64,000 bases of DNA from Acetobacteraceae bacterium (GCA_947474705.1 CANJJS010000014.1:1-64000), one strand, 5' to 3'; shown: positions 8,127 to 18,348, counted from the first letter of the stretch. Numbers and translations: made by a program. Notes: generated from the sequence alone by a model not told the origin.

Positions 8127-10013
8127 ATGACGGACCTGCACTGGTTGCCCGAGATTCCCGACTGGCGCGCGCGCCTGCGCGGCCTGGCGAAAAAGACGGA
8201 CGGGATCTGGGACGAAGCCGTCGCGCTGGCGAACGGGCGCGTCAACTTCGTCCTGACCAACGCCCTCGACGAGCAACTGCGCCGCCTGATTTCCACCCCG
8301 CCCGACGGCCTCGCCGCCAAACCCGTCCGCCTCGCGATTCTGGGGTCCAGCACCCTGACCCATCTTCTGCCCGCGATCCGGGTCGCGGGAGTCCGTCGCG
8401 GCATCTGGATCGACACGTACGAGAACGACTTCGGCCAGTATATCCAGGAACTCTCCGAGCCTGACTCGGCGCTGCACGCGTTCAAACCGACGATGGCGCT
8501 GCTGGCGCTGGACGCGCACGACCTGACGGCGGGCGTCACCGCCGCCATGGACAACGACACCGCCGCCGCCGCGCTGGACGAGGTATGCGATCGCATCCGC
8601 GCCACCTGGCGACTGGCCCGCGAGACATTACGCTGCCCGATCCTGCAACAGGCCGCGCTTCCCGTCCATTTGCCCGTCCTCGGCAACAACGAACACCGCG
8701 CCGCCGGGTCTCGCGCCACCTTCGTCGAGCGGCTCAACACACGCCTGCGGGGGATGGCGGAGGAAGAGGGGGTCGATCTCCTCGCCATCGACGACCGCGC
8801 CGCGCGCGATGGGCTGCGAGTTTGGCACGATCCGGGCCTGTGGCACCGGGCGAAGCAGGAAGTCGCCCATGGCGCCGCGCCGATGTATGGGGACCTCGTG
8901 GGACGCTGGATCGCCGCCAAACTGGGGCGTTCGTTCAAGTGTCTCGTGCTCGACCTCGACAACACCGTCTGGGGCGGTGTGATTGGCGACGACGGCATGG
9001 AAGGCATCGAACTCGGCCAGGGGTCGCCGCTGGGCGAGGCTTATGCCGCTTTCCAAAATTACACCCGCGAACTGAGCCGCCGCGGCGTGATTTTGGCGGT
9101 TTGTTCCAAAAACGACGAGGCCAACGCGATCGAACCGTTCGAGAAACATCCCGACATGGTCCTGCGGCGGTCCGACATTTCCAGCTTCGTCGCCAACTGG
9201 TCGGACAAGGCGGGGAATATTCGGGCGATCGCGCAGGAGCTGAACATCGGCCTGGATTCGTTGGTTTTCATCGACGACAACCCATTCGAGCGGAACCTGG
9301 TGCGCCAGGAATTGCCGATGGTCGCCGTGCCCGAGGTGTCCGACGACCCCACGGCCTATCCCATCGCCCTGTCCGACGCGGGGTATTTCGAGGGGTTGTC
9401 GATCACCGACGAAGACCGCGAGCGCACCGGCCAATACCAGGGTAACAAGGCCCGCGACGCGTTAAAGGCGTCGGTCACCGATTTGCCGGCCTATCTTCGC
9501 GGGCTGGAGATGCAACTGGTCTGGAAGCCATTCGATCGGGTCGGGCTGCAACGCATCGTGCAATTGATCAACAAATCCAACCAGTTCAACCTGACCACGC
9601 GCCGCTACACCGACGAGGACGCGATCGCCGTCATGGCCGATCCCGATGCGTTTGGCCTGCAACTCCGCCTGCTCGACCGTTTCGGCGATAACGGCGTGAT
9701 CGCGATCGCCGTGGGCCGGATACAGGCGAACAAGGACCTCCTGATCGACACCTGGCTCATGAGTTGCCGCGTATTGGGCCGCCAGGTCGAGCCGACCACG
9801 TTGAACCTGATCGCCCAGCAGGCGAGGAAATTGGGGGCGAGACGTTTGATCGGCGTGTATATTCCGACCAAGAAAAACGGCATGGTGAGGGAACACTATG
9901 TCAAACTGGGCTTTTCCGTCGTGGAAACCGATCCTTCGGGCGGCAGCCGCGCGGTGCTCGACCTGGCCGACTTCCAGCCGGCCGAAACTTTCATCCATGT
10001 GACCGAGGGCTGA
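8127..10013 (+). CDS. HAD-IIIC family phosphatase / FkbH-like protein
   Basis: CLVLDLDNTVWGGVIGDDG and VFIDDNPFERNLVRQELP; N-terminal SGNH-like region, C-terminal GNAT-like region. Confidence 0.88.
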   Translation: MTDLHWLPEIPDWRARLRGLAKKTDGIWDEAVALANGRVNFVLTNALDEQLRRLISTPPDGLAAKPVRLAILGSSTLTHLLPAIRVAGVRRGIWIDTYENDFGQYIQELSEPDSALHAFKPTMALLALDAHDLTAGVTAAMDNDTAAAALDEVCDRIRATWRLARETLRCPILQQAALPVHLPVLGNNEHRAAGSRATFVERLNTRLRGMAEEEGVDLLAIDDRAARDGLRVWHDPGLWHRAKQEVAHGAAPMYGDLVGRWIAAKLGRSFKCLVLDLDNTVWGGVIGDDGMEGIELGQGSPLGEAYAAFQNYTRELSRRGVILAVCSKNDEANAIEPFEKHPDMVLRRSDISSFVANWSDKAGNIRAIAQELNIGLDSLVFIDDNPFERNLVRQELPMVAVPEVSDDPTAYPIALSDAGYFEGLSITDEDRERTGQYQGNKARDALKASVTDLPAYLRGLEMQLVWKPFDRVGLQRIVQLINKSNQFNLTTRRYTDEDAIAVMADPDAFGLQLRLLDRFGDNGVIAIAVGRIQANKDLLIDTWLMSCRVLGRQVEPTTLNLIAQQARKLGARRLIGVYIPTKKNGMVREHYVKLGFSVVETDPSGGSRAVLDLADFQPAETFIHVTEG

Positions 10014-10018
10014 CCGAA

Positions 10019-10264
10019 ATGGCGACCGAAGCCGAGATTTACGCCGACCTGACGACGATCTTCAACGACGTGTTCCTGCGCGACGACATGGTTCTGACGC
10101 CGGCGCTGAACGCGAAGGATGTCCAGGGCTGGGATTCCTTCAAACAGATCGAAATCATCATGGCCAGCGAGGAGAAGTGGAAGCTCCGCTTCACCACGCG
10201 GGAACTGGACACGTTGAAGTGCGTCGGCGATTTGGTTGCCACCATCGCCGCGAAGACCGCCTGA
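10019..10264 (+). CDS. Acyl carrier protein
   Basis: 81 aa with GWDSFKQIEI around the phosphopantetheine Ser; start a few nt after the FkbH-like stop. Confidence 0.9.
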   Translation: MATEAEIYADLTTIFNDVFLRDDMVLTPALNAKDVQGWDSFKQIEIIMASEEKWKLRFTTRELDTLKCVGDLVATIAAKTA

Positions 10265-10390
10265 CGGAGGGGTTCGCCGCCGTCCCGGCCTGGCGATTGG
10301 CATTGTGGCACGCCCGCGCGGGCGTGCCGCTTCCGATTTCCCGCCCGGCGCGCGTGACACCGGGAGGGCTCGGCCGTTCTGGCCCGGATA

Positions 10391-11245
10391 TCACTTCGCC
10401 TTGGCGAAATACGCTTCGTGCCGGGTCACCTGGTGCCGGTAATTCTCCCGGTAACGGTCGCTCACTTCCTGGTGCAGGGCCAGTGCGGTGGCGTCGCGCT
10501 CGGCTTTGGGCGGGTCATACAGATCGAAATGGCCGTACTTGTCCTCGCCCCGCACCAGCATCGCCTTGCAACGCACCGGCCCGTCCACCCGGACATGCGG
10601 CGGGACGAAATTCAGGCCGATGCCGATTCGCCGGTGCGCCGCCCCGTTCGGCGCCGACCGGTGTATCGCCAGTTCGTGATGCAGCGAGAACTGGCCCGCC
10701 TCCAACGCCATCGCCGTCGGATTGGTCTGGTCGAAATCTTCCACGATCGTCTGACCCGCGCGATTGATGCTGTTTGGCAGCCCCATCGGCGAATGCTGGT
10801 ACAGACGCGGTTCGCCGTGGAACGACAATTGTTCCATGCACCCCGCCTCCCGCGAGGCGTCGGTCAGCGCCACCCACGCGCATACGGAGATTTTGGGCTC
10901 AAGCCCGAAATAGCCGCCATCCTGATGCCAGGCGGCATAGGTTTGGGAGCCCGCCTCCTTGATGAAGAAGGTGCTGGTCCAGACCAGAATGTCCGGCCCG
11001 ATCACGTCCTCGATCGCGTCGAGGATTTTCGGGTGGCGGATCAATTTGTCGAACCAAGGCGCATGCGCGTGCGCCTGAGAGCGCCATTTGACGTCGGCGT
11101 CCGCGACCGCGCGGCCGAGTTCGGTTTCCAGCCGGTCCAGGCCCGCGCGGCATTCGGCGATTTCCGCCGGTGTCAGCCCGGGCAGCGGGAACAAAAAACC
11201 GTTTTCGCGAAAGAAATCCGCCTGCTGTTGTGTCAGCGCCTTCAT
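10391..11245 (-). CDS. Phytanoyl-CoA dioxygenase family protein
   Basis: AAWHQDGGYFGLEPKISVCAWVALTDAS..HHELAIHRSAPN. Start at MKALTQQQ with GGAGGG RBS. Confidence 0.88.
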   Translation of the reverse strand: MKALTQQQADFFRENGFLFPLPGLTPAEIAECRAGLDRLETELGRAVADADVKWRSQAHAHAPWFDKLIRHPKILDAIEDVIGPDILVWTSTFFIKEAGSQTYAAWHQDGGYFGLEPKISVCAWVALTDASREAGCMEQLSFHGEPRLYQHSPMGLPNSINRAGQTIVEDFDQTNPTAMALEAGQFSLHHELAIHRSAPNGAAHRRIGIGLNFVPPHVRVDGPVRCKAMLVRGEDKYGHFDLYDPPKAERDATALALHQEVSDRYRENYRHQVTRHEAYFAKAK

Positions 11246-11469
11246 GGGTCCCTCCGTTCTCCGCGGTCCTTGGACCCGGATTGCATCGGTAAGGGTTTTC
11301 ACGCGCGCGCCATCTTGGCAAGGGGCGCGCGCCAGGATCGGCCACGCGTGCCCATGATCCCCGTTCGGAGAAAAAGCGCGCGTGGCCTACCCCGCACATG
11401 ACCCGCGGTGGCGTGGATCGCACACAACAACCACCGCGAGTGTCCCCATAAAGAACAAAACATGAACTT

Positions 11470-11645
11470 TCAAGCTTTTTCCGCCGGATGCGCCAGCGCA
11501 TCGGCCAAGGCGGACACCAGCCCGTCGCGGCGGATCGGTTTGGCCACGAAGCGTGCCATCCCCGCCGCGAGGCACATCGCGATATCGCCGGGCGAGGCGT
11601 CGCCGTCAGCGCGACGATCGGCGTCGCGCTGTTCGGTCCCGTAAC
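11470..11645 (-). pseudogene. Decayed receiver-domain (REC) remnant with a frameshift
   Basis: Reverse strand NSATPIVALTA | (+/-1 nt) | DASPGDIAMCLAAGMARFVAKPIRRDGLVSALADALAHPAEKA*. The two halves are in different frames and there is no REC N-terminus upstream. Confidence 0.55.
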
Positions 11646-11758
11646 CTTCTTTCCGGCCCCGCCGCGGGGGGCGCGGGACGAAACGGCGAGCGCATTTCCA
11701 GCGCCGCGATCGCGAGCTATGATCGGCCGAGAACACGCGAAAACCAGAGGAGGGCGTC

Positions 11759-12667
11759 ATGGAAGCCATCGTTGGCAGCGGCAGGCACACTTACAACGTC
11801 AATGAAAACTGGGCTGTCGCGCCGCCGGAGATCGAAATGAAGCCGGCCGCGGTCGCGGTCGATTCTCAGGACCGCGTCTTCTGCTTCAACCGGTCCGACG
11901 CGCATCCGGTGGTGATCTTCGATCGCGACGGCAAATATCTTGGCTCCTGGGGCGCGGGATTGTTCCGATTTCCGCACGCCATCCGCATCGACGCCAATGA
12001 CAATGTCTGGCTGACGGACGAGCATCACGGCCAGTTCATGCAGTTCACCAACGATGGGAAATTGCTACGGACCATCGGGGTCAAGGGCGCGCGCGCCGAT
12101 ACCGGCGTGCCCGACGACGATTTTACCTCGCTGGCCTGGAAGAAAGTCACCCATGGCGGCGGCCCGTTCAATTTGCCGACCGATATTCTCGAAGCGCCCG
12201 GCGGCGAGTTGTTCATGGCCGATGGCTACGGCAACGCCCGCGTCCACAAATTCTCGGCCGACGGCCGCCATCTGATGTCCTGGGGCGAGCCTGGCAAGGC
12301 GCCAGGTCAGTTCAACCTGCCGCATGGACTCTGGCTGGATCGCCGCGGACGGCTGCTGGTCGCGGACCGCGAAAACGACCGCGTACAGGTGTTCGATCTG
12401 AACGGAAACCTTCTCACCGTCTGGCCCACGGAACTGATCGGCCCCGCCTTCTTCTATGTCGACAACGAGGATATCGTTTACATCCCGGAACACAACGGCG
12501 GCATGGTCAGCATTCTGACGCTTGACGGAGAACGCCTCGCCCGCTGGGGCGCGCCGATCCACAAATCCATCCACGGCATCTGGGGCGATTCGCAAAAATC
12601 GATCTATGCGGTTCAGCCCGGCGAGTGGGGCCGCGTCCGCCGCGTCGTCAAATACAGCCGGCGCTGA
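11759..12667 (+). CDS. NHL-repeat / 6-bladed beta-propeller protein (peptidyl-alpha-hydroxyglycine lyase-like)
   Basis: Repeated blades: FDRDGKYLGSWGAGLFRFPHAIRIDANDNVWLTDEHHGQF; PGQFNLPHGLWLDRRGRLLVADRENDRVQVF. Confidence 0.85.
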   Translation: MEAIVGSGRHTYNVNENWAVAPPEIEMKPAAVAVDSQDRVFCFNRSDAHPVVIFDRDGKYLGSWGAGLFRFPHAIRIDANDNVWLTDEHHGQFMQFTNDGKLLRTIGVKGARADTGVPDDDFTSLAWKKVTHGGGPFNLPTDILEAPGGELFMADGYGNARVHKFSADGRHLMSWGEPGKAPGQFNLPHGLWLDRRGRLLVADRENDRVQVFDLNGNLLTVWPTELIGPAFFYVDNEDIVYIPEHNGGMVSILTLDGERLARWGAPIHKSIHGIWGDSQKSIYAVQPGEWGRVRRVVKYSRR

Positions 12668-12678
12668 GGAAAAAATCC

Positions 12679-13494
12679 ATGCCCGCAACACAACGCGTCG
12701 CGCTGATCACCGGCTGCGGCAAACCGATCGGCATCGGCGCCTCCATCGCCCGCGCGCTGGCGGAGGCGGGAGTCACCGTAGTCGTCACCGACGTCGCCCC
12801 CACCGGCGTCGCCAACGAGCATAACGTCCAGGGCGATGTCGATCCGCACTGGCGCGGCATCGATCAACTCGTGGAACAACTCGGCGGCGCGGCCTCCTCG
12901 GCGATCGGGGATGTCAGCAACGAGGCGGACGCGAAACGCATGGTCGATACGGTCATGGACCGTTACGGCCGGCTCGATATTTTGGTCAACAACGCCGGCG
13001 CCCCGCAAGGCGCCGACCGCAACCGGATCGAGGACGTGCCGGTGGAGGCCTGGGATCGGACCATGGCGGTGAACGGGCGCGGCACGTTTCTGATGTGCCG
13101 CGCCGTCGCGCCGATCATGCGCAAAGCCGGCTGGGGCCGGATCGTGTGCATTTCGTCGAAGGCCGCGCTCCGGCCGGGTCCCAAACACGCCACCTATGGC
13201 GCGTCGAAAGCGGCGATTCTCGGGTTCATGAAGGGCCTGTCGCTGGATCTCGCGAAGGACGGCATCACCGTCAACGCGATTTTGCCCGGCCCCATTCGCA
13301 CCACTCGCGCCATCAGCACGAACCGGCGCGAATTCGGCGACGATCTGGAGCGCGGTTTCGCCGAACGGTCCAAGGCCATTCCCGTGGGACGCTTCGGCAC
13401 CCCGGAAGAAGTCGCCGCGGCCGTGGTTTTTCTCGCCTCCGACGGGGCGTCTTTCGTGACCGGACAGGCGCTCGGCGTCGATGGAGGATGGTGA
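12679..13494 (+). CDS. SDR family oxidoreductase
   Basis: VALITGCGKPIGIGASIA, NNAG, YGASKAAI, VTGQALGVDGGW. Confidence 0.93.
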   Translation: MPATQRVALITGCGKPIGIGASIARALAEAGVTVVVTDVAPTGVANEHNVQGDVDPHWRGIDQLVEQLGGAASSAIGDVSNEADAKRMVDTVMDRYGRLDILVNNAGAPQGADRNRIEDVPVEAWDRTMAVNGRGTFLMCRAVAPIMRKAGWGRIVCISSKAALRPGPKHATYGASKAAILGFMKGLSLDLAKDGITVNAILPGPIRTTRAISTNRREFGDDLERGFAERSKAIPVGRFGTPEEVAAAVVFLASDGASFVTGQALGVDGGW

Positions 13495-13496
13495 AC

Positions 13497-14252
13497 ATGA
13501 GCGAAACAATCGACCTTCCCGCCGCGGGATATCGTTACATTCCCGGCGTCTTTCAATATTCCGCCGGCATCGCCGCGCTGGACGGGTTTCAGATCGAGCG
13601 CGTGACGTTTCAGACCCCGGTTCCCCTTGAAGAAGGCTTCGCTTTCATCGAACGCCATCTGACAGAACAAAATCTGCCGTTGCTGTCGTTCGCGGCCTGC
13701 GAACTGCGCTCCCCCGCGCCGTTCGACGACGCGGGTTTCGTCGCGTTCAACCGTCATTACTGTGGCACGCTGGAACGCTGGGGAATCATGAAGGACGACA
13801 GAAACCCGGTCGCCCGCAGCAATGTTTGCCCGGAGATCGGAAAACCCGCCGGGCCGTCGTTTCACGCCTTCTGCTTCGCCCGCCCGGTCGCGGGCGCGCG
13901 CGGCTCCTTCGCCATCTCCGGCAGCGGAGAGGCCGAGGACGGCCATGCCTCGTACCGGGAACGGACGGTACGCTGGGGCGAGACCTCCCCGGACGCCATG
14001 CGCGACAAAGCCATCTATGTACTGGGCCGGATGGAGCAGCGCATGGCCGCGATTGGCAAGGGCTGGGCCGATACGACATCGGCGCAGGTCTATACCGTTT
14101 ACGACCTGCATCCCTTTCTTCAGGACGAAATCGCCCGCCGGGGCGCGGCGCGGCATGGGCTGACATGGCATCTCGCCCGCCCGCCGGTGGTGGGTTTGGA
14201 CTACGAGATGGATTGCCGGTCGGTGCCGGTGGAGCGCCGCGTCGCGGTCTGA
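13497..14252 (+). CDS. RidA/YjgF-like hypothetical protein
   Basis: YRYIPGVFQYSAGIAALDGFQIERVTFQTPVPLEEGFAFIERHL; 4-nt spacing from SDR; start trimmed from 13095. Confidence 0.55.
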   Translation: MSETIDLPAAGYRYIPGVFQYSAGIAALDGFQIERVTFQTPVPLEEGFAFIERHLTEQNLPLLSFAACELRSPAPFDDAGFVAFNRHYCGTLERWGIMKDDRNPVARSNVCPEIGKPAGPSFHAFCFARPVAGARGSFAISGSGEAEDGHASYRERTVRWGETSPDAMRDKAIYVLGRMEQRMAAIGKGWADTTSAQVYTVYDLHPFLQDEIARRGAARHGLTWHLARPPVVGLDYEMDCRSVPVERRVAV

Positions 14253-14264
14253 CGCGGCGCGCGC

Positions 14265-14867
14265 TTATTTCCCGCCGGCGGTCTGCGCCTTCATCGCCGC
14301 GATCAACGCGTCGATGTCGTTGTTGTTCCGCGACAGGAACGCCGCGTAGTCCTGCCGCTGCGTCAACCGCAACGACGTGCCCTCCGCCAGCACATCCACG
14401 ATCCTTGGCGCCGAAGCGGGCTGGCCGATCACCCATTCGACCGTCGTCGGCGGGTTGTTCGGCCGTTCCACCACCGTCGTCACGATCGCGTCCTCCTCCT
14501 GCGCGCGGCCGCGCTGCACCGTCACCGTCACGCCACGGTATTCGCCGAGTTTCGACGAGATATTCGTGACGAGTACCTCGTGAAACGCCGCGAGGTAGCG
14601 TTTTTGCTGGTCCGGCGTCGCCGTGCGCCAAAACCGGCCAAGGCAAAACCGGCCGACACCGTCGAGGTCGACCGCGACCTCCAGGATCTGCGTCAGCGCC
14701 CGGCGCTTTTCGGCGGCACCCTGACCGCCATTGACGATAGCTGTCAGCTTATCGCCGGTCTGGCGCACGAAGGCGCTGGCTTTTTCGATCGCCTGCGCCC
14801 AGCCGTCGCGAGGGCCGGCGGCGAGCAAAAACGCGGCGACGGCGAAGCAGCGGCGTCTGTTCAACAT
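14265..14867 (-). CDS. mlaC: MlaC/Ttg2D family phospholipid-binding protein
   Basis: Signal peptide, LGRFWRTATPDQQKRYLAAFHEVLVTNISSKLGEYRG; downstream of mlaA-like gene. Confidence 0.85.
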   Translation of the reverse strand: MLNRRRCFAVAAFLLAAGPRDGWAQAIEKASAFVRQTGDKLTAIVNGGQGAAEKRRALTQILEVAVDLDGVGRFCLGRFWRTATPDQQKRYLAAFHEVLVTNISSKLGEYRGVTVTVQRGRAQEEDAIVTTVVERPNNPPTTVEWVIGQPASAPRIVDVLAEGTSLRLTQRQDYAAFLSRNNNDIDALIAAMKAQTAGGK

Positions 14868-14887
14868 GTGTGTCCCGAACCTCCCGA

Positions 14888-15751
14888 TTATTTCGCCGGC
14901 GGAGTCGGCCGAGGCGTCTCCGCCGTGTTGGCGGCGTTCGCGCCTGGCCACCAAACAGGGATCGTCGCGCGCGTGTCGGCCCGCATTGACTCAAGCTTAC
15001 CCTTGCGGTTCTGCCGGTAGAGACTCCGGAAGGTCGCGTAGGGGTCCAGCGCCGTTTTTTCGATCTGTTCGACCGGGTCCAGCAGGCGTTCGCGCGTCGA
15101 TACCGCGCCAACACCGGTTTTGGTCCAACTGGCGGCCGTCGCGGCCCGGGTCCCGCGCCCGATCCAGCCGAATGGATCGATCGCGATATCCACTCCGAAT
15201 CCGGTGACTTCCCGCGGGCTGGAGGGGCCCAGGATCGGCAGAAACAGGAACGGTCCTTCCGGCACGCCCCAGTTCGCCAGCGTCACGCCGAAATCCGCGT
15301 CGTGGTCGGGGTAGCCCAGGTCTTTGGCGACATCGAAAACGCCGCCGAGTCCGATGGTGGTGTTGATGACGAAGCGCATCGCGGTATCGCCCGCGCGCCG
15401 CGGCTTGCCTTGCAGCGCGTCGTTCGCCAGCCGCACCGGCCCGCCAAGATTTTCCAGCACATTGTTGACACCGGTTCGCACCCGTCCCGGCACCACGTAA
15501 CGATACCCCCGCGCCACCGGCTTCAGGATCGCGGTGTCGAGCCCGTTGTTCACCTTATAAAAGACCCGATTCGTGGGTTCCAACGGATCGTTGGTCTGAC
15601 GAAAATCCGCCACGGCCTCCGGATCGCCGGCGGGCGGCGGAGTCGCGCATCCCGCCAAAACGGCGCACAGCGAGAGCCCGGCCGCGAGCGCGAACCGTCT
15701 GGCCGCGCGGCGCGGCGCCGGCCGCGCGCGTGTGGGTATCTCGACGGACAT
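14888..15751 (-). CDS. mlaA: MlaA/VacJ family lipoprotein
   Basis: Lipobox LCAVLAGCA; NDPLEPTNRVFYKVNNGLD; GVFDVAKDLGYPDHDADFGVTLANWGVPEGPFLFLPILGPSS. Confidence 0.93.
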   Translation of the reverse strand: MSVEIPTRARPAPRRAARRFALAAGLSLCAVLAGCATPPPAGDPEAVADFRQTNDPLEPTNRVFYKVNNGLDTAILKPVARGYRYVVPGRVRTGVNNVLENLGGPVRLANDALQGKPRRAGDTAMRFVINTTIGLGGVFDVAKDLGYPDHDADFGVTLANWGVPEGPFLFLPILGPSSPREVTGFGVDIAIDPFGWIGRGTRAATAASWTKTGVGAVSTRERLLDPVEQIEKTALDPYATFRSLYRQNRKGKLESMRADTRATIPVWWPGANAANTAETPRPTPPAK

Positions 15752-15882
15752 CCTGACCACTGATTCCCTTGGCTCCAGTGACGGGAACCTACCATGGGCC
15801 GGGCCCGATGCAATGAATACCGTCAACGGATACGCCGAGTTAATGCTTGCAATGACCGGGACGAATGGGGATTGAACGGAGC

Positions 15883-16809
15883 ATGGACGACGATACACAA
15901 CATACCCTGCGGCGGTGGCTCACCGGCCCCCGCTTCACCTCCCTGCCGGTCCGCGATGCCTCGCATCCCGTGCCGCTGCTTTCCTTCGAGTTCTCGCCGC
16001 CGCGCACGGAGGCCGCCGAACACCAACTCTGGACCTGTATCGAGCGTCTCGGCCCCCTGGGTCCCCGATTCGTCTCCGTCACCTACGGCGCGGGCGGATC
16101 CACCCGGGAACGCACCCACGGCACCGTCGCCCGCCTGGCGAAGGAAACGACGCTGGTGCCGGCCGCGCATTTGACCTGTGTCGGCGCCACCAAGGAAGAA
16201 GTGAATGAGGTCGCGCGGCAGTACTGGGACGCCGGCGTCCGCCATATCGTCGCGCTGCGCGGCGATCCGCCGCCAGGCACGGACTACGCCCCGCATCCCG
16301 GCGGCTACGCCTATGCCGCCGACCTCGTCGCCGGTCTGCGCGCCATCGCGCCATTCGAGATTTCCGTCGGCGCCTACCCCGAAACCCACCCCGCCGCGAT
16401 CAGCCCCACGGACGATCTGGACGCGCTGAAGCGGAAGCTGGACGCGGGGGCGACACGGGCGATCACGCAGTATTTTTTCGACACCGATGTGTATCTGCGG
16501 TTCCTCGACCGCTGCCTCGCGGCCGGGATCAAGGCCCCCGTCGTGCCGGGCATCATGCCGGTGTCGAATTTCGCCCAGATCGCGCGGTTTTCGGCCATGT
16601 GCGGCGCGAGCGTGCCGGACTGGCTGGGACGGATGTTCGAGGGCACGGAAAACGAGCCCGAACTGCGGCGCATGATCGGCATGGTGGTCGCGGCGGAGCA
16701 GGTCCGGCTGTTACAGGCGAACGGCGTGGACGAGTTCCATTTTTACACGTTGAACCGGCCCGAACTGACGTTCGCGATCGCGCATGTGCTGGGGTGTAGG
16801 GCGGCCTGA
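15883..16809 (+). CDS. metF: Methylenetetrahydrofolate reductase
   Basis: LSFEFSPPRTEAAEHQLW, SVTYGAGGSTRERT, VPGIMPVSNFAQIARFS. Confidence 0.93.
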   Translation: MDDDTQHTLRRWLTGPRFTSLPVRDASHPVPLLSFEFSPPRTEAAEHQLWTCIERLGPLGPRFVSVTYGAGGSTRERTHGTVARLAKETTLVPAAHLTCVGATKEEVNEVARQYWDAGVRHIVALRGDPPPGTDYAPHPGGYAYAADLVAGLRAIAPFEISVGAYPETHPAAISPTDDLDALKRKLDAGATRAITQYFFDTDVYLRFLDRCLAAGIKAPVVPGIMPVSNFAQIARFSAMCGASVPDWLGRMFEGTENEPELRRMIGMVVAAEQVRLLQANGVDEFHFYTLNRPELTFAIAHVLGCRAA

Positions 16810-16815
16810 CCGGCT

Positions 16816-18348
16816 TCAGCGCCCCACGAAATCCCGCAACGCCGCCGTAACCGCCCGCACCACCGAATCCCAGTCGCCGATGGAAGGCTGGCGGAAAATC
16901 CGCATCGACGGATACCAGGCGGTGGTCTCCCCCTTCAGGAACCAGCGCCAATCGGTATCGAACCGGTTCAGCAACCAAACCGGCTTGCCCATGGCACCGG
17001 CGAGATGCGCGACCGACGTGCAGATACTGATCGTCAGATCGAGGTTTTCGATCAACGCGGCGGTGTCCGAGAAATCCTTCAACTCCGCCGAAAAATCGTG
17101 CAGCACCATCCCGTCCGGCGGAGTAGCGGCCTGCGCCGCGGGCGGCCCCACCTGCAACGACACGAATTCCGCACCCTTCACCGACGCCAAGGGCCCCAGC
17201 GCCGCAAGCGACACCGATTTGAGGATTTCCGCCGAGACGAGTTCGGCGTTGCCGAGCCGCGAACCCGCCCCCCAGACCAGACCGATCCGCGGACGGCCGA
17301 TCCCGGCCAGACGATCGCGCCAGGCCGCGACGAGGTCCGGCTCGGCGCGAAGATACGGCGTATCGCCGGGGATGGTTTCCTTCGTGGTCCCGAACGCGAG
17401 CGGCAGACTCATGACGGGGCAATGAAGATCGTGCGGCGGGGGCTCCGCGCCATCGGGCAGGAGTTGCGCCACGCCCGGCAATGTTGTCAGCAGCCGGGCC
17501 AAGGGCGCCTGGGGCTCCAGTATCACCGTGGCCCCGGCGCGCGCGGCCATGGGCACATAGCGGCAGAACTGGATCGTGTCGCCGAGGCCCTGTTCCCAGT
17601 GGACAAACAGCGTTTTACCTTCAAGGCTGGTTTCGCCAAGCCACGGCGGCGTGGCGAAGGACCGCCGAACCCGATGCGGAAACACTTCCCATCGCCGTTC
17701 CATCAAGCGGTAGCCCGCCGGGAGATCGCCCTGTAACAGGCGCAGCAGACCCTTATTGTGGTAACCAAAAGGGTCGTCCGGGTTCATCGCGATCGCCCGG
17801 TCCAGTTCCGCCTCGGCTTCCTCGAAACGGCCCAGCCACTCCAACGAGACCCCCCGCATCATGGGAATCCCGATATCCCCCGCCGCCAAGGCGAGCGGGA
17901 CGGCGTCGTAGGCCGCCACGGCCTCCTCGTGCCGGCCCATGAGCGCCAAGGTTTTCGCGAGGTAAACATACCCAACATTGAGATTGGGTGCCAGGCGCAT
18001 CACCTGCGCGAAACACGCCGATGCCTCTTCGAAACGGCCGAGACGAGAAAGCGTCAACCCTTTGCCATGCAAAACCGACCAATCCGGACCGGTCGCCGCA
18101 AGCGAGGCGTCCATGAGTTGGATAGCTTCCTCCAGATTGTCTGTCTCGCCGCGCGCCATGAGTGCCACGGTCAGATCCGAAAGCGCTTCGGAACGAAAAA
18201 AGCCGGTCGTCAGTACCCGCCGGAAAGCGGCGATCGCGCCATCGAGGTCGCTTCGCTGAAAGGCACTCCGTCCGCGCGCCAACAAAGCTTCCGCCAGCGC
18301 CCCATCGGCGATGGGCGAGACTCCGCGCGCGCTGGGCAATATGGGCAT
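16816..18348 (-). CDS. TPR protein with C-terminal glycosyltransferase-9-like region
   Basis: TPR helices then LFVHWEQGLGDTIQFCRYVPMAARAGATVILEPQAPLARLL and LTISICTSVAHLAGAMGKPVWLLNRFDTDWRW. Confidence 0.85.
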   Translation of the reverse strand: MPILPSARGVSPIADGALAEALLARGRSAFQRSDLDGAIAAFRRVLTTGFFRSEALSDLTVALMARGETDNLEEAIQLMDASLAATGPDWSVLHGKGLTLSRLGRFEEASACFAQVMRLAPNLNVGYVYLAKTLALMGRHEEAVAAYDAVPLALAAGDIGIPMMRGVSLEWLGRFEEAEAELDRAIAMNPDDPFGYHNKGLLRLLQGDLPAGYRLMERRWEVFPHRVRRSFATPPWLGETSLEGKTLFVHWEQGLGDTIQFCRYVPMAARAGATVILEPQAPLARLLTTLPGVAQLLPDGAEPPPHDLHCPVMSLPLAFGTTKETIPGDTPYLRAEPDLVAAWRDRLAGIGRPRIGLVWGAGSRLGNAELVSAEILKSVSLAALGPLASVKGAEFVSLQVGPPAAQAATPPDGMVLHDFSAELKDFSDTAALIENLDLTISICTSVAHLAGAMGKPVWLLNRFDTDWRWFLKGETTAWYPSMRIFRQPSIGDWDSVVRAVTAALRDFVGR

